A DNA stretch of 64,000 bases, taken from the NCBI RefSeq assembly GCF_001682385.1, contig NZ_CP016210.1:2666001-2730000 (forward strand), given 5' to 3'. How positions within the stretch are numbered: the first letter of the stretch is position 1; each line of letters starts with the position of its first letter. The notes beneath the pieces are model-generated. The model saw only the letters and a list, made by a program, of their open reading frames with translations. It had not been told where the DNA came from and did not search any database. The position numbers were made by a program, and so were the translations under genes. Below are positions 47,122 to 57,043 of the stretch, one piece after another. The DNA comes from Azoarcus olearius (GTDB taxonomy: Bacteria > Pseudomonadota > Gammaproteobacteria > Burkholderiales > Rhodocyclaceae).

Positions 47122-48459
47122 ATGCCCCGCGACACCAACCAGAAATACTGGGACCCGCAACTCGAAACCCAGAGCCGCGCCGAATGGGACGCGCTCAAGC
47201 TCGGCCTGCTGAAGGACCACCTGAAGCACGCCTACGACAATTCGCCCTACTACCGCAGCAGCTTCGACGCTGCCGGCGTGAAGCCGGAAGACCTGAAGAC
47301 ACTCGCCGACCTGCAGCGCTTCCCGACCATCGACAAGAAGATCCTGCGCGAACGCCAGGAGGCGAAGCCGCTGCTCGGCGACCTCGCCGCGGTGCCGGAA
47401 CGCGAGGTGGTGTACGTGTCGGCTTCGTCCGGCTCCACCGGCGTACCCACGGTGTCGCCCTTCACCCAGCAGGATTTCGACGACTGGATCGACTACGAGG
47501 CGCGCCAGTTCTGGTCCTCCGGCCTGCGGCCAGAAGACCGCTACGCGCATTCGCTCAACTTCTCGCTGTTCATCGGCGGCCCCTGCGTGCTCGGCGCGCA
47601 GAAGCTCGGCGCGCTCAGCATCCACGCCGGCACGGTGCCGTCCGAACGCCTGCTGGCGATCCTGCGCCAGTTCCAGGCCACCGCGATCTGGACCACGCCG
47701 TCCTACGCCTGGTACCTGGGCGAGACCGCGCAGAAGGAAGGCATCGACCCGAAAAAGGATCTGGCGGTGAAACGCATCTTCGTCGCCGGCGAGCCGGGCG
47801 GTTCGATTCCCGAGACCCGCGCCCGCATCGAGGCGCTGTGGGGCGCCGAGGTGTACGACTACTACGGCCTGTCGGACATCTTCGGCTCCTGCGCCGGCAT
47901 GTGCGAGGAAAAGGACGGCCTGCACTGGGCGGAAGACCACATCCTGGTCGAAGTGCTCGATCCGGAAACCGGCGAGGCGGTCGCCCCCGGCGAACGCGGC
48001 GAGATGGTGCTGACCACGCTGAAGAAGCGCGCCCGCCCGCTGATCCGCTTCCGCACCGGCGACATCGTCAGCTTCACCGACGAGCCCTGCGCCTGCGGCC
48101 GCACCAGCCAGCGCCTGCTCGGCGTGCACGGCCGGCGCGACGACATGCTCATCGTGCGCGGCGTGAACATCTTCCCGAGCGACGTCGAAGCCATCGTGCG
48201 CAAGGACCACGACTTCAGCGGCGAATACCGGCTGGTGATCGAGCGCATCGACCACCTCGACCGCCTCACCATCGAGGTCGAGCGCGCCGCCGGCTTCCAC
48301 GGCACCGCCGACGCGCTCGCCGACCGCCTCGCCCATCGCGTCAAGGCGATCACCGGCGTCGGCGCCCACATCGCGGTGCTCGACCCCGACACCCTGCCGC
48401 GCGCCACCCACAAGGCCAAACGGGTGGAAGACCGCCGCGGCCAGGTGTGGACCGCGTAG
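47122..48459 (+). CDS. phenylacetate-CoA ligase-family AMP-forming ligase
   Basis: A 445-residue PaaK-like adenylate-forming enzyme. Motifs: SASSGSTGVPTVSPFT (P-loop, about 94-109), VAGEPGGSIPETR, YDYYGLSD (ATP-binding), and RRDDMLIVRGVNIFPSDVE near the C-terminus. It converts an acid to acyl-CoA. It lies at the end of an ABC importer operon, with only 54 bases after the thioredoxin-like gene, and has no other metabolic gene beside it. It is a different branch from the ligase at 30093-31466. Confidence 0.93.
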   Translation: MPRDTNQKYWDPQLETQSRAEWDALKLGLLKDHLKHAYDNSPYYRSSFDAAGVKPEDLKTLADLQRFPTIDKKILRERQEAKPLLGDLAAVPEREVVYVSASSGSTGVPTVSPFTQQDFDDWIDYEARQFWSSGLRPEDRYAHSLNFSLFIGGPCVLGAQKLGALSIHAGTVPSERLLAILRQFQATAIWTTPSYAWYLGETAQKEGIDPKKDLAVKRIFVAGEPGGSIPETRARIEALWGAEVYDYYGLSDIFGSCAGMCEEKDGLHWAEDHILVEVLDPETGEAVAPGERGEMVLTTLKKRARPLIRFRTGDIVSFTDEPCACGRTSQRLLGVHGRRDDMLIVRGVNIFPSDVEAIVRKDHDFSGEYRLVIERIDHLDRLTIEVERAAGFHGTADALADRLAHRVKAITGVGAHIAVLDPDTLPRATHKAKRVEDRRGQVWTA

Positions 48460-48594
48460 AAGCGCGGCCTTGCGCGATCCGCTCATCCAACCGATGCCAT
48501 TCGAGGACCACCCATAGTGGTCCGGCGCGCGCGCACCCACTACATCCAGTGATGAAGGTTTGACCCCGCGCACGTCCGGCAACTAAACTCCCCG

Positions 48595-48775
48595 GCGTTG
48601 AAGGTTCCCCGCCAGGGGATTAAAAGGGAAGCCGGTGCCGAGCCCAGCTCGAATTCCGGCGCTGCCCCCGCAACTGTCATCGGCGAGCGCTTCGCCACCC
48701 CATGCCACTGGATGCGTTCCGGGAAGGCGGGCGAAGCGCGACGACCCGAGAGCCAGGAGACCTGCCCCAACGTCC
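48595..48775 (+). ncRNA. cobalamin riboswitch
   Basis: The elements are in order: AAGGTTCCCCGCCAGGGGATTAAAAGGGAAGCC style opening at 48601-48632, then GCTGCCCCCGCAACTGT near 48661-48677, the GCCACTGG near 48705 and the terminal GACGACCCGAGAGCCAGGAGACCTGCC (48739-48766). These are the conserved blocks of the B12-sensing riboswitch. It should respond to adenosylcobalamin and repress the receptor gene that begins at 48945. Confidence 0.95.
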
Positions 48776-48944
48776 ATCCTTGAAACAGACGGGGCGGGGT
48801 GTCCCTGGCAGAGGTTGCGCGTGTTTTTCCTGCGATACGTTCGTAGCGGCAGTGATCGCCCGGCCCCCGGCCAGGCCCTTGCCGCGCGCGTTTCGCGCAC
48901 GAACCGCCGCCGACGATGCTCGCCCCCCACAACGGAGACGAGTC

Positions 48945-51131
48945 GTGCATTGCTACTCCCTGGGGCCCGGCGCCTGCCCCCATAACGAAACCGCGCTCAA
49001 CGCGGTCCTGCGTGCCGGCGCGCTGCTGCCCACCACGCTGAGATCGCTCGGCTTCGCGCTACTGTCCACCTGCGCCCTGCCCGCCTTCGGCGCCGGCATC
49101 CCGACGCTGCAGGAAGTGACCGTGGGCAATGACAGCAAGGACCTGATCGGCGTGGCCGATTCCGCCAGCGAAGGCACGGTGACCGCCGAACAGCTCGCCA
49201 CCCGCCCGCTGCTGCGCCCGGCCGAAGTCATGGAGGCGGTGCCCGGCATGGTGGTGACCCAGCATTCCGGCGACGGCAAGGCCAACCAGTACTTCCTGCG
49301 CGGCTTCAACCTCGACCACGGCAGCGACTTCGCCACCACCGTGACCGGCATCCCGGTGAACATGGTGTCGCACGCCCACGGCCAGGGTTACATGGACCTC
49401 AACTTCCTGATCCCGGAGCTGATCTCCAGCGTGAAGTACCGCAAAGGGGTATATGGCGCCGAGGATGGCGACTTCGCCACCAGCGGCGGCGCCCGCATCG
49501 ACTACCTGCGCACGCTGGCCGCGCCTTTCGTCGAGTTCGGCTTCGGCCAGAACAACTACCGCCGTCTGCTCGCCGCCGGCAGCACCGCGCTCAACGACGA
49601 CCTGCGGCTGCTCGCCGCGGTGGAATTCACCGGCAACGACGGACCCTGGGAGCAGCCGGAAAACCTGGTGAAGAAAAACGCGCTGCTGCGGCTGTCCTCC
49701 GGCACCGCGGCGAACGGCTTCGCGATCACCGGCATGTTCTACCGCGCCGACTGGACCGCCTCCGAGCATGTGCCGGAACGCGCGATCAGCGGCGGCGAGA
49801 TCGACCGCTACGGCACGCTCAGCGCCAACGACGGCGGCAAGACGCATCGCTACAGCCTGGCGGGCGAATGGGCGCGCAGCGACGCCAGCGGCATCACCCG
49901 CGCCAGCGCCTATGTGGTCGATTACGGGCTCAAGCTGTATTCCGCGCCGTCGGGCTACATCAGCGGCCTGCAGGGCGACCAGCACGAACAGGCCGACGAC
50001 CGCCTGCAGTGGGGCGGCGAGCTGCACCGCAGCTGGTTCCTCGGCCCGCAGTGGAAGGACACCGAACTCGCCGTCGGCGCGCAGCTGCGCCAGGACCGCA
50101 TCGACAAGGTCGGCCTCTACAACACGGTGAATCGCCAGCGCACCGAGGTGGTCCGCGAGGACCGCATCACCGAGACCGCGGTCGGCGTCTTCGTCGATAC
50201 CCGCACGCAATGGACGCCCTGGCTGCGCACCGGGCTGGGCATGCGCTACGACGAGATCCACGCCCGCGCCAGCGCGCTCGCCGGCAGCTTCAACATGGAC
50301 AACGGCGGCCACGCCGAAGCGCGCCAGACCAGCCCCAAGCTCGGCCTGGTGCTCGGCCCCTTCGAGCTGCTCGGGCAGACCGAGTTCTACGCCAACTGGG
50401 GCCACGGCTTCCACAGCAACGACGTGCGCGGCGCCACGGCGCGGACGAATCCGCAGGACGGCAGCCCGGCCGAACGCGTGCCGCTGATCGTCAAGGCGCG
50501 CGGCAGCGAACTGGGCGTGCGCGCGGCGCCGCTGCCGGGCTGGAACACCAGCCTGTCGGTGTGGCGCATGGCGCTGGATTCCGAGCTGGTGTTCGTCGGC
50601 GACGAGGGCATCACCGAACCCAAGGGCGCCTCGCGCCGCCACGGCGTGGAGTGGTCCAACTACTTCGCGCCCACCCCTTGGCTGATCGTCGATGCCGACG
50701 TCGCCTGGTCGCGCGCCCGCTTCAAGGACGCCAACCCGGATAACGGCGGCCGCCGCGTGCCCAACGCGATTCCGCTCACCGCCTCGCTCGGCCTCAGCGT
50801 GGATGACGGCGGCAAGTGGTTCGGCGGCCTGCGCCTGCGCTACCTCGGCGCCTACGACCTGGAGGAGACGGGCGAGGAGAAATCCACCGCGTTCTGGATG
50901 GCCAACCTCAAGCTCGGCTACCGGGTGAGCAAGCAGATCGAGGCGACGCTGGACGTGCTCAACCTGTTCGACAAACGCGCCAACGACATCGAGTACTGGG
51001 GCGGCGCCTGCACCCGTGGCGAGGCGATGGCCGGGCTGGGCGGCTGCGGCAGCGGTTCGGCGATCGACGGCCGCCTGGTGCATCCGCTCGAACCGCGCAC
51101 GCTGCGCGTCGGCGTCCGCGTCAACTTCTGA
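48945..51131 (+). CDS. TonB-dependent outer-membrane receptor under a cobalamin riboswitch
   Basis: A 728-residue TonB-dependent receptor. The GTG at 48945 has a GGAG site upstream and gives a long N-terminal signal region ending near LPAFGAG. Plug-domain residues are seen in EVMEAVPGMVVTQHSGDGK and RGFNLDHGSDF; the last residue is Phe (GVRVNF), typical of barrels. The riboswitch upstream suggests cobalamin or a corrinoid as cargo. The sequence does not look like classical BtuB to my eye, so the ligand is inference. Confidence 0.92.
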   Translation: MHCYSLGPGACPHNETALNAVLRAGALLPTTLRSLGFALLSTCALPAFGAGIPTLQEVTVGNDSKDLIGVADSASEGTVTAEQLATRPLLRPAEVMEAVPGMVVTQHSGDGKANQYFLRGFNLDHGSDFATTVTGIPVNMVSHAHGQGYMDLNFLIPELISSVKYRKGVYGAEDGDFATSGGARIDYLRTLAAPFVEFGFGQNNYRRLLAAGSTALNDDLRLLAAVEFTGNDGPWEQPENLVKKNALLRLSSGTAANGFAITGMFYRADWTASEHVPERAISGGEIDRYGTLSANDGGKTHRYSLAGEWARSDASGITRASAYVVDYGLKLYSAPSGYISGLQGDQHEQADDRLQWGGELHRSWFLGPQWKDTELAVGAQLRQDRIDKVGLYNTVNRQRTEVVREDRITETAVGVFVDTRTQWTPWLRTGLGMRYDEIHARASALAGSFNMDNGGHAEARQTSPKLGLVLGPFELLGQTEFYANWGHGFHSNDVRGATARTNPQDGSPAERVPLIVKARGSELGVRAAPLPGWNTSLSVWRMALDSELVFVGDEGITEPKGASRRHGVEWSNYFAPTPWLIVDADVAWSRARFKDANPDNGGRRVPNAIPLTASLGLSVDDGGKWFGGLRLRYLGAYDLEETGEEKSTAFWMANLKLGYRVSKQIEATLDVLNLFDKRANDIEYWGGACTRGEAMAGLGGCGSGSAIDGRLVHPLEPRTLRVGVRVNF

Positions 51132-51137
51132 GCCGGC

Positions 51138-51962
51138 TCAGGCGGCAAGCTGGCCGCGGCCGCGCTCAACGGCGGCCGCCGCGCCCGGCAGGGCGACTTC
51201 CGGGTAGGCGAAGCCCTGCGCCCAGGCGCCGTCCACTGCGGCCAGCACCTCGCGCTGCTGCGCGCTTTCGACCCGGGTGAACACCGGGCGCACCGCGTGC
51301 GCCGCAGCCAGCTCGGCAAAGGCCGCGTAATCCGTCAGGCGCAGATGGCGGGCATCGACCTTGACGAAGTTGGGCCGCAGCTCGCCGAGCAGACCGGCCA
51401 GTCCGGACAGCGAACGCACGTTGGCCGCCACCTTGAAGCCGTTGAGACGGTAATTGGCGAGCACGAAGCCCAGCAGGCGCGGATCGGCGCACGCGGCCTC
51501 TGGCGTTTCGATGACGATCCGGGCCGCGAGGCGGCGGTCGATGAAGTCGAGGATGCGGCGGAAGGCATGGCCGTGGTCTTCGCTGACCGCGGCGAGCAGG
51601 CGGCCGTGCACATTGAGGAACAGCAGCTCGTCGGCGGCCGCGGGGTCGTGCGCCAGCGGATCGTTGAGCACGTGCAGCGTGCGGCACAGGCGGTCGAGGC
51701 CGACCAGCACCGCGTCGTCGGCGACCATGGAGAACAGGCTCCATGGCGACAAGCCGGGTTCGCCACCCGCATCGCTGCGCACGAAGGCCTCGCGCCCGAC
51801 GCGTCGCAGGCTGCCGGCCTCCACCACGGGCTGGAACACACTGGACAATTCGGCCCCGTAGAAGCGGCCGAGCACACGGCCGTCGGGCGCGCGGCGCAGG
51901 CTGAAGCCGGGCCGCCAGTGCTGGGGCAGCCAGCCGAATTCGTCGGCACTTGCAGTGCTCAT
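51138..51962 (-). CDS. degenerate EAL-domain protein
   Basis: A 274-residue protein with an EAL-type phosphodiesterase fold. Where the catalytic motif EAL or EVL is expected, it reads EAFVR. The Asn and Glu-rich metal sites (LFLNVH, IETPE) are only partly kept, and a DGAWAQGFAYPEV segment resembles the end of EAL domains. It is therefore probably inactive and may bind c-di-GMP as a receptor. A GGAG site precedes the ATG at 51962. It is convergent with the B12-regulated receptor gene, six bases apart. Confidence 0.82.
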   Translation of the reverse strand: MSTASADEFGWLPQHWRPGFSLRRAPDGRVLGRFYGAELSSVFQPVVEAGSLRRVGREAFVRSDAGGEPGLSPWSLFSMVADDAVLVGLDRLCRTLHVLNDPLAHDPAAADELLFLNVHGRLLAAVSEDHGHAFRRILDFIDRRLAARIVIETPEAACADPRLLGFVLANYRLNGFKVAANVRSLSGLAGLLGELRPNFVKVDARHLRLTDYAAFAELAAAHAVRPVFTRVESAQQREVLAAVDGAWAQGFAYPEVALPGAAAAVERGRGQLAA

Positions 51963-52176
51963 CGCGCTCTCCTCGCTCTGTTCGCCGCGGCAGTCTAGGC
52001 GGCCGGGCGCGGCGGCCGAACCAACAATATCTGCATTGTTTCCCATCGCCCGCGCGCTCGCGCACCGCACCCGCGGCTACGCGCGGCGGGCGAAATGCAT
52101 AGCGGAAAAACTTCGTTCCGGCGGCTCCGGCCGCCCGTCACACTGCCTCGCATCGTCGACTACGCACGCCATCGCC

Positions 52177-52785
52177 ATGCACACCACGCTGATCGTTCCC
52201 GGGCTCCACGGTAGCGGCCCGACCCACTGGCAGAGCTGGTTCGAGGCGGTCCATCCGCAGGCGCGCCGCGTCCATCAGGCCGACTGGGCCAATCCGGTGC
52301 TCGATGTGTGGGCCGAGGAGGTCATCGACGCGATCGACGCGGCGAGCGGCCAGGTGATCCTGGTGGCGCACAGCTTCGGCTGCCTCGCCAGCGTCGCCGC
52401 CGCGGCCCACCGCGCGCCCCGCATCGCCGGGGCGCTGCTGGTGGCCCCGGCCGACCCGGTGAAGTTCGGCGTGGAAGCCTTGCTGCCGGCCGAGGTGCTG
52501 CCGTTTCCGAGCATCGTCGTGGCAAGCACGAACGACCCGTGGGTGGCGATCGACACCGCCGCGCTGTGGGCGGAGCGCTGGCGCAGCCGCTTCGTAAACG
52601 TCGGCGCCAAGGGCCACATCAATGTCGAATCGGGCTTCGGCCCGTGGTCCGAAGGCTATGCCCTGTACGAATCCCTGGCCGCTGCGGCCGGCGCCGGGCC
52701 GCGCGGACGCGCTGCCGCCGGCCTGGCCCCGCTTTCACGCACGCTGCATGGGCGCGAGGCCGGCCCGCAGGCAAGATACGTTTGA
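52177..52785 (+). CDS. RBBP9/YdeN-type serine hydrolase
   Basis: A 202-residue alpha/beta hydrolase. The start LIVPGLHGSGPTHWQSWFE, the nucleophile motif VAHSFGC (Ser about residue 70), and a late GHINVESG with the catalytic His support the YdeN/RBBP9 family. Substrate unknown. The C-terminal 25 residues are low-complexity. It lies upstream of cysK by 92 bases, with the receptor and EAL genes on the other side. Confidence 0.9.
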   Translation: MHTTLIVPGLHGSGPTHWQSWFEAVHPQARRVHQADWANPVLDVWAEEVIDAIDAASGQVILVAHSFGCLASVAAAAHRAPRIAGALLVAPADPVKFGVEALLPAEVLPFPSIVVASTNDPWVAIDTAALWAERWRSRFVNVGAKGHINVESGFGPWSEGYALYESLAAAAGAGPRGRAAAGLAPLSRTLHGREAGPQARYV

Positions 52786-52877
52786 TATTCTCCGAAATCC
52801 GGGTGCAGCAACGCCGCCCGCCTCGATGACGGCATCCCCTGCCCCCGGCGCCCCAACCATACCGACAAGGACCCGCC

Positions 52878-53858
52878 ATGACCCACTGGTACGAAGACAA
52901 CGCCCGCTCCATCGGCCATACGCCGCTGGTGCGCCTCAACCGCGTCACCGACGGCGCGCCCGCCACCATCCTGGCCAAGATCGAGGGCCGCAACCCCGGC
53001 TACTCGGTCAAGTGCCGCTTGGGTGCGGCGCTGATCTGGGATGCCGAGAAGCGTGGCCTGCTCGGCCCCGGCAAGGAACTGGTGGAGCCGACCTCCGGCA
53101 ATACCGGCATCGCGCTCGCCTTCGTCGCCGCCGCGCGCGGCATCCCCATCACGCTGACGATGCCGGAAACGATGAGCATCGAGCGCCGCAAGCTGCTGCT
53201 CGCCTACGGCGCCAAGCTGGTGCTGACCGAGGGCCCCAAGGGCATGAGCGGCGCGGTCGCCAAGGCCGAGGAAATCGCCGCGTCCGACCCCTCGCGCTAC
53301 GTGCTGCTGCAGCAGTTCAAGAATCCCGCCAACCCGGCCATCCATGAAGAAACCACCGGCCCGGAAATCTGGAACGACACCGAAGGGACGGTGGACATCT
53401 TCGTCTCCGGCGTCGGCACCGGCGGCACCATCACCGGCGTCAGCCGCTACCTGAAGAAAACGCGCGGTAAGGACGTGCTGTCGGTTGCGGTCGAACCCGC
53501 TGCGAGCCCCATCCTCACCCAAAAGCGCAGCGGCCAGGAACTAAAGCCCGCCCCGCACAAGATCCAGGGTATCGGCGCCGGCTTCGTGCCCGAGGTGCTG
53601 GACCTGTCGCTGGTCGACCAGGTGGAAACCGTGGGCAACGAGGAAGCGGTGGACTACGCCCGCCGCCTCGCCCGCGAAGAAGGCATCCTGTCCGGCATCT
53701 CCAGCGGCGCCGCGGTGGCCGCCGCGGTGCGTCTGGCGCGCGACCCGCAGCATGCAGGCAAGACCATCGTCGTCGTGCTGCCCGACTCCGGCGAACGCTA
53801 TCTCAGCTCGGTGCTGTTCGAAGGCGTGTTCGACGCCACCGGCCTGCCCACCGCCTGA
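52878..53858 (+). CDS. cysK: cysteine synthase A (O-acetylserine sulfhydrylase)
   Basis: A 326-residue PLP enzyme that makes cysteine from O-acetylserine and sulfide. The PLP Lys is in YSVKCRLG (Lys45), the substrate loop TSGNTG (about 73-78) and the phosphate loop GTGGTITG are intact, and SSGAAVAA follows. An ATG at 52878 with a weak upstream site is used. A rho-independent terminator lies just downstream. It joins the window's sulfur genes at the assimilation end. Confidence 0.97.
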   Translation: MTHWYEDNARSIGHTPLVRLNRVTDGAPATILAKIEGRNPGYSVKCRLGAALIWDAEKRGLLGPGKELVEPTSGNTGIALAFVAAARGIPITLTMPETMSIERRKLLLAYGAKLVLTEGPKGMSGAVAKAEEIAASDPSRYVLLQQFKNPANPAIHEETTGPEIWNDTEGTVDIFVSGVGTGGTITGVSRYLKKTRGKDVLSVAVEPAASPILTQKRSGQELKPAPHKIQGIGAGFVPEVLDLSLVDQVETVGNEEAVDYARRLAREEGILSGISSGAAVAAAVRLARDPQHAGKTIVVVLPDSGERYLSSVLFEGVFDATGLPTA

Positions 53859-53875
53859 GTATTTTCGCCAGCTGC

Positions 53876-53918
53876 GCCGCGCCCGCCATTCCGCATGGCC
53901 GGCGCGGCGTTTTTGTTT
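53876..53918 (+). terminator. rho-independent terminator of cysK
   Basis: A stem GCCGCGCCCGCC / GGCCGGCGCGGC with one mismatch, nine-base loop, then GTTTTTGTTT. It begins 18 bases after the cysK stop codon. Confidence 0.88.
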
Positions 53919-54205
53919 CTACGCCGTATCCGCTCCGCGTCAGCGCTGCGACGCGCGTGATAGCCGCCCCGATCCCGCCATTCCCGCGCGGAACAACGCG
54001 CCCCGAAATGGTGCAGGCGCGCCACACTCCTACCCGCCGCACATTGCTTTCGTATCAGATTTGATGTATTTCGACGCCGGCGGTGGAACTGCCGCGATGC
54101 GGTCCGGCCGTCACCGCGATCTTCCGGCGCCGGTCCTTGCCCGACCACGAATCCGAATAACAACCGAACGGCGGCCGCATGGCGCCACAGCGGCGATACC
54201 AGCGT
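53919..54205. other. intergenic region upstream of a TonB receptor
   Basis: About 290 bases with no gene. An AT-rich patch near 54045-54075 (TATCAGATTTGATGTATTTC) may be a promoter for the TonB receptor operon. No riboswitch or clear Fur box was recognised. Confidence 0.4.
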
Positions 54206-56464
54206 ATGAACAGACCCGTTTCCGGGCCCTTGCCGAACACGCGCCTTATGGCCGGCTGGCTTGCGCTCGCCTGCCTTGCGCCGCTGAATGCGCGCGCTGC
54301 GGTGGCCGAATCCGATTTCGACAAGCTGATGGCCTTGTCGCTGACGGAGTTGATCGAGACGCCGATCATCACCGCTTCGCGCCAGTCGGAAACCCGGGAC
54401 CAGACGCCCTCGCACATCATCGTGGTCACGCGCGAGCAGATCCGCGAACGCCGCTACAAGAACCTCGCGGACCTGCTCGAAGACATGCCGGGGGTGGATT
54501 TCCAGCGCGGCACCAAGTCGTCGCAATATAACCAGTTCGCGGTGCAGGGTTCGCTCGGTCCGCACCGGCTGGTGGTGATGCTGGACGGCGTGCGCATCGG
54601 CCATCCGTCCGGCGGCAACATGCCGATCGCCGAAAACCTGGCGCTGTACCACGCCAAGCAGGTGGAGTTCCTGTACGGGCCGGCGGCCGCGCTGTACGGG
54701 GCCGACGCGGTGTCGGGGGTCATCAACATCATCACCGACCGCGGCAGCCGGGGCGCGGGCTCGTGGGTGGAGGTGGGCGCGGGCGACTTCGATACCCAGG
54801 AAACCTCCTTCATGGCCGGCTACAGCGGCGAGCGCATGGCGTTCACCGTCGGCGGTCACCGCCAGCGCTCGGACCGCGCGCCGCTCGACCGTTACTACCC
54901 GAACGACTTCCGCAAGGTGGACGCCGATCCGGACTCGCAGCGGGTCGTGCCGGCGGCCGAGCGTGAAGGCTATGTCGGCGACATTTCGAGCAACAGCCTC
55001 TTCGCCCGCCTCGATCTCGGCGACGACCTCACCTTCGGCTTCTATCGCAACGTCTTCCGCAGCCTCACGAGCACCGGCGATCCCCCCGCCACCGCGCTCT
55101 ACCTGCGCGATTCGCAATGGACCACCACCAGCGAGACCACCTACGGCAAGTACCGCTACACGCTGGGCGCCGACTTCTCGGGTGAGGTGGTGGTGGATTA
55201 CTCGCGCATGCAGGTCAATCCGCATTCCAAGTACAACAACAGCTTCAGCAACTTTTCCGACGGCTATTCCTACGTGCTCGGCGAGCGGATCGGCATCGAG
55301 CACAACATCAACTGGCGCTTCGACGACACCCACCGCGTGCAGGCCGGCCTGGGCTACCAGAAGCACTACGCGATCGAAACCGCGTCGCTGCCCGCGCCGT
55401 ATGACACCGACCGCGGCAAGTCCGAGCAGGGCTACGTCTATCCGAACACGACGATTCCGATGCAGATCTACGACGCCGCGTTCGAGAACGTGTCGATGTA
55501 CGCCCAGCTGCAGTCGGAATGGGATGAGGCGTTCTCGACCATGGTCGGCCTGCGCATGGACCGCCATTCCGACTACGGGCAGACGGTGAACCCGCGCCTC
55601 GGCGCCGTATGGCGGGTCAATCCGCAGCATGTGCTGAAGTTCCTGTACGGCGAGGCCTTCCGCGCGCCGTCGCCGGAAGAATCGCTGAGCGCCTTCGGCA
55701 TTTTCGACGGCTCGATGTCGAACGGGCTGTACGTCGGCCGCGGTTTCCGCGTGCCCAACTTCAACCTGGATCCGGAAGAAGCGCGCACCACCAGCCTGAC
55801 CTGGGACTGGCGGCCGCAGGCCAACCTCAACTTCGTCGCCAACCTCTACCACAGCCGGATCGAGAACCTGATCGTCACCCGGCCCTCCACCCAGGTGGAC
55901 GCGATCCCCGGCGCGGTGCTGATCAACCCCGAAACCAAGGGCAACGCCGGCGTGCAGCGCCACTACGGCCTCGACCTGATGGCGCAGTGGCGCTTCAAGA
56001 TCGACGAAGCCTGGTCGGGCGACCTGTGGGGCAGCGCAAGCTGGATCCGCGGTCGCATCGACGAAGGCGACGGCGTGGAATGGGAGATTTCGCACGTAGC
56101 CGAGCGCAAGCTCAAGCTCGGCACCACCTTGCGCTACCGCGACCGCCTGAGCCTCACCACCCAAGTGCTGGCGATGGGCGACACCACCAACGGCCGCCGC
56201 CGGGCCCCTGCGCCCTCGCTGCAGCTGGCGCAGACCTGTGACGCCGACGGCGCACCGGAACGCTGCCGGACCGACGGCTACACCGTGGTCAATTTCCACG
56301 CCGGCTGGCACAAGCTGTTCGACGGCCGCGCGACCCTGTGGCTGGACATCTACAACCTGTTCGACACCCGCTACTACGCCGCCCACGGATCGGGCAGCCG
56401 CACCTTCTGGGACATGCCGCAGCAGCCCCGCACCTCGATGATCTCGCTTGAATACCGGTTCTGA
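54206..56464 (+). CDS. TonB-dependent outer-membrane receptor
   Basis: A 752-residue TonB-dependent receptor. A signal peptide ends near LNARA, and the first plug segment has MALSLTELIETPIITASRQSETR, followed by DLLEDMPGVDF and LDGVRIGHP. The last residue is Phe (LEYRF). I used the ATG at 54206; the frame also opens at 54179 with no better ribosome site. It starts an operon with YfiR-like, hybrid kinase and GGDEF genes. The transport substrate is unknown. Confidence 0.92.
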   Translation: MNRPVSGPLPNTRLMAGWLALACLAPLNARAAVAESDFDKLMALSLTELIETPIITASRQSETRDQTPSHIIVVTREQIRERRYKNLADLLEDMPGVDFQRGTKSSQYNQFAVQGSLGPHRLVVMLDGVRIGHPSGGNMPIAENLALYHAKQVEFLYGPAAALYGADAVSGVINIITDRGSRGAGSWVEVGAGDFDTQETSFMAGYSGERMAFTVGGHRQRSDRAPLDRYYPNDFRKVDADPDSQRVVPAAEREGYVGDISSNSLFARLDLGDDLTFGFYRNVFRSLTSTGDPPATALYLRDSQWTTTSETTYGKYRYTLGADFSGEVVVDYSRMQVNPHSKYNNSFSNFSDGYSYVLGERIGIEHNINWRFDDTHRVQAGLGYQKHYAIETASLPAPYDTDRGKSEQGYVYPNTTIPMQIYDAAFENVSMYAQLQSEWDEAFSTMVGLRMDRHSDYGQTVNPRLGAVWRVNPQHVLKFLYGEAFRAPSPEESLSAFGIFDGSMSNGLYVGRGFRVPNFNLDPEEARTTSLTWDWRPQANLNFVANLYHSRIENLIVTRPSTQVDAIPGAVLINPETKGNAGVQRHYGLDLMAQWRFKIDEAWSGDLWGSASWIRGRIDEGDGVEWEISHVAERKLKLGTTLRYRDRLSLTTQVLAMGDTTNGRRRAPAPSLQLAQTCDADGAPERCRTDGYTVVNFHAGWHKLFDGRATLWLDIYNLFDTRYYAAHGSGSRTFWDMPQQPRTSMISLEYRF

Positions 56465-56473
56465 GCGGCTGGC

Positions 56474-57043
56474 ATGCACGTTTCCGTATTGACGAGGCCG
56501 ATCCTGCTGCGCGTGCTGTTCGCGCTCGCCTGTCTGGCCGCGGTGCTGGCACCGCCCTGCCTGGCGGATGCACCGGCAGCGCCCGCGCCGGTGCCCGAGT
56601 ACGCGCTGAAAGCCGCGCTGTTCTTCAAGCTGCCGCCCTTCGTGTACCGCCCCGACACCGACCGCACCACGCCGCTGACGATGTGCATCCTGGGCAGCAA
56701 CCCGTTCGGCAATGCGCTCGACCGCCTCGCCAGCGCCACGATCGACGGCCGCCCGGTGCGCATCCGCCGCCTCGACGCCGGGCGCGACGCCGGCAGCTGC
56801 GAATTCGCCTTCGTCAGCCGCAGCGAGGCCGACGATCTCGACGCGACCCTGCGCCGGCTGGCGATGCACCCAGTGGTCACCGTGTCGGACATCGACGGCT
56901 TCGCGCGCGCCGGCGGCATGGTCGAGTTCGCCCTCGGCAGCGAAGGTTCGATCGCCATCCTGATCAACCGGAGCGCGGGCCAGCGCCTCGGCATCGAGTT
57001 CAACGCGCAGCTGCTGCGCCTTGCCCGCGTGGTGGTGCCATGA
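56474..57043 (+). CDS. YfiR/DUF4154 periplasmic regulator
   Basis: A 189-residue protein with a signal peptide (about 1-30). The YfiR/DUF4154 pattern is visible: YALKAALFFKLPPFVYRP, CILGSNPFGNAL and FVSRSEADDL, MVEFALGSEGSIAILINRSA. In Pseudomonas YfiR holds back the YfiN cyclase. Here it is followed immediately by a histidine kinase gene (ATGA overlap), so it may set kinase or cyclase activity in response to a periplasmic redox or envelope signal. Confidence 0.9.
   Translation: MHVSVLTRPILLRVLFALACLAAVLAPPCLADAPAAPAPVPEYALKAALFFKLPPFVYRPDTDRTTPLTMCILGSNPFGNALDRLASATIDGRPVRIRRLDAGRDAGSCEFAFVSRSEADDLDATLRRLAMHPVVTVSDIDGFARAGGMVEFALGSEGSIAILINRSAGQRLGIEFNAQLLRLARVVVP

Noticed and set aside
46243-48582. 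779-codon minus-strand open frame
   Set aside because: It covers the CoA-ligase and thioredoxin-like genes in antisense and shows no fold of its own.
48595-48944. Extension of the TonB receptor back to 48702
   Set aside because: That part is riboswitch RNA; a GTG at 48945 has the ribosome site and signal peptide.
53798-56869. 1023-codon minus-strand open frame opposite the TonB receptor
   Set aside because: Shadow frame from codon bias; the opposite strand gives an intact receptor with signal peptide.
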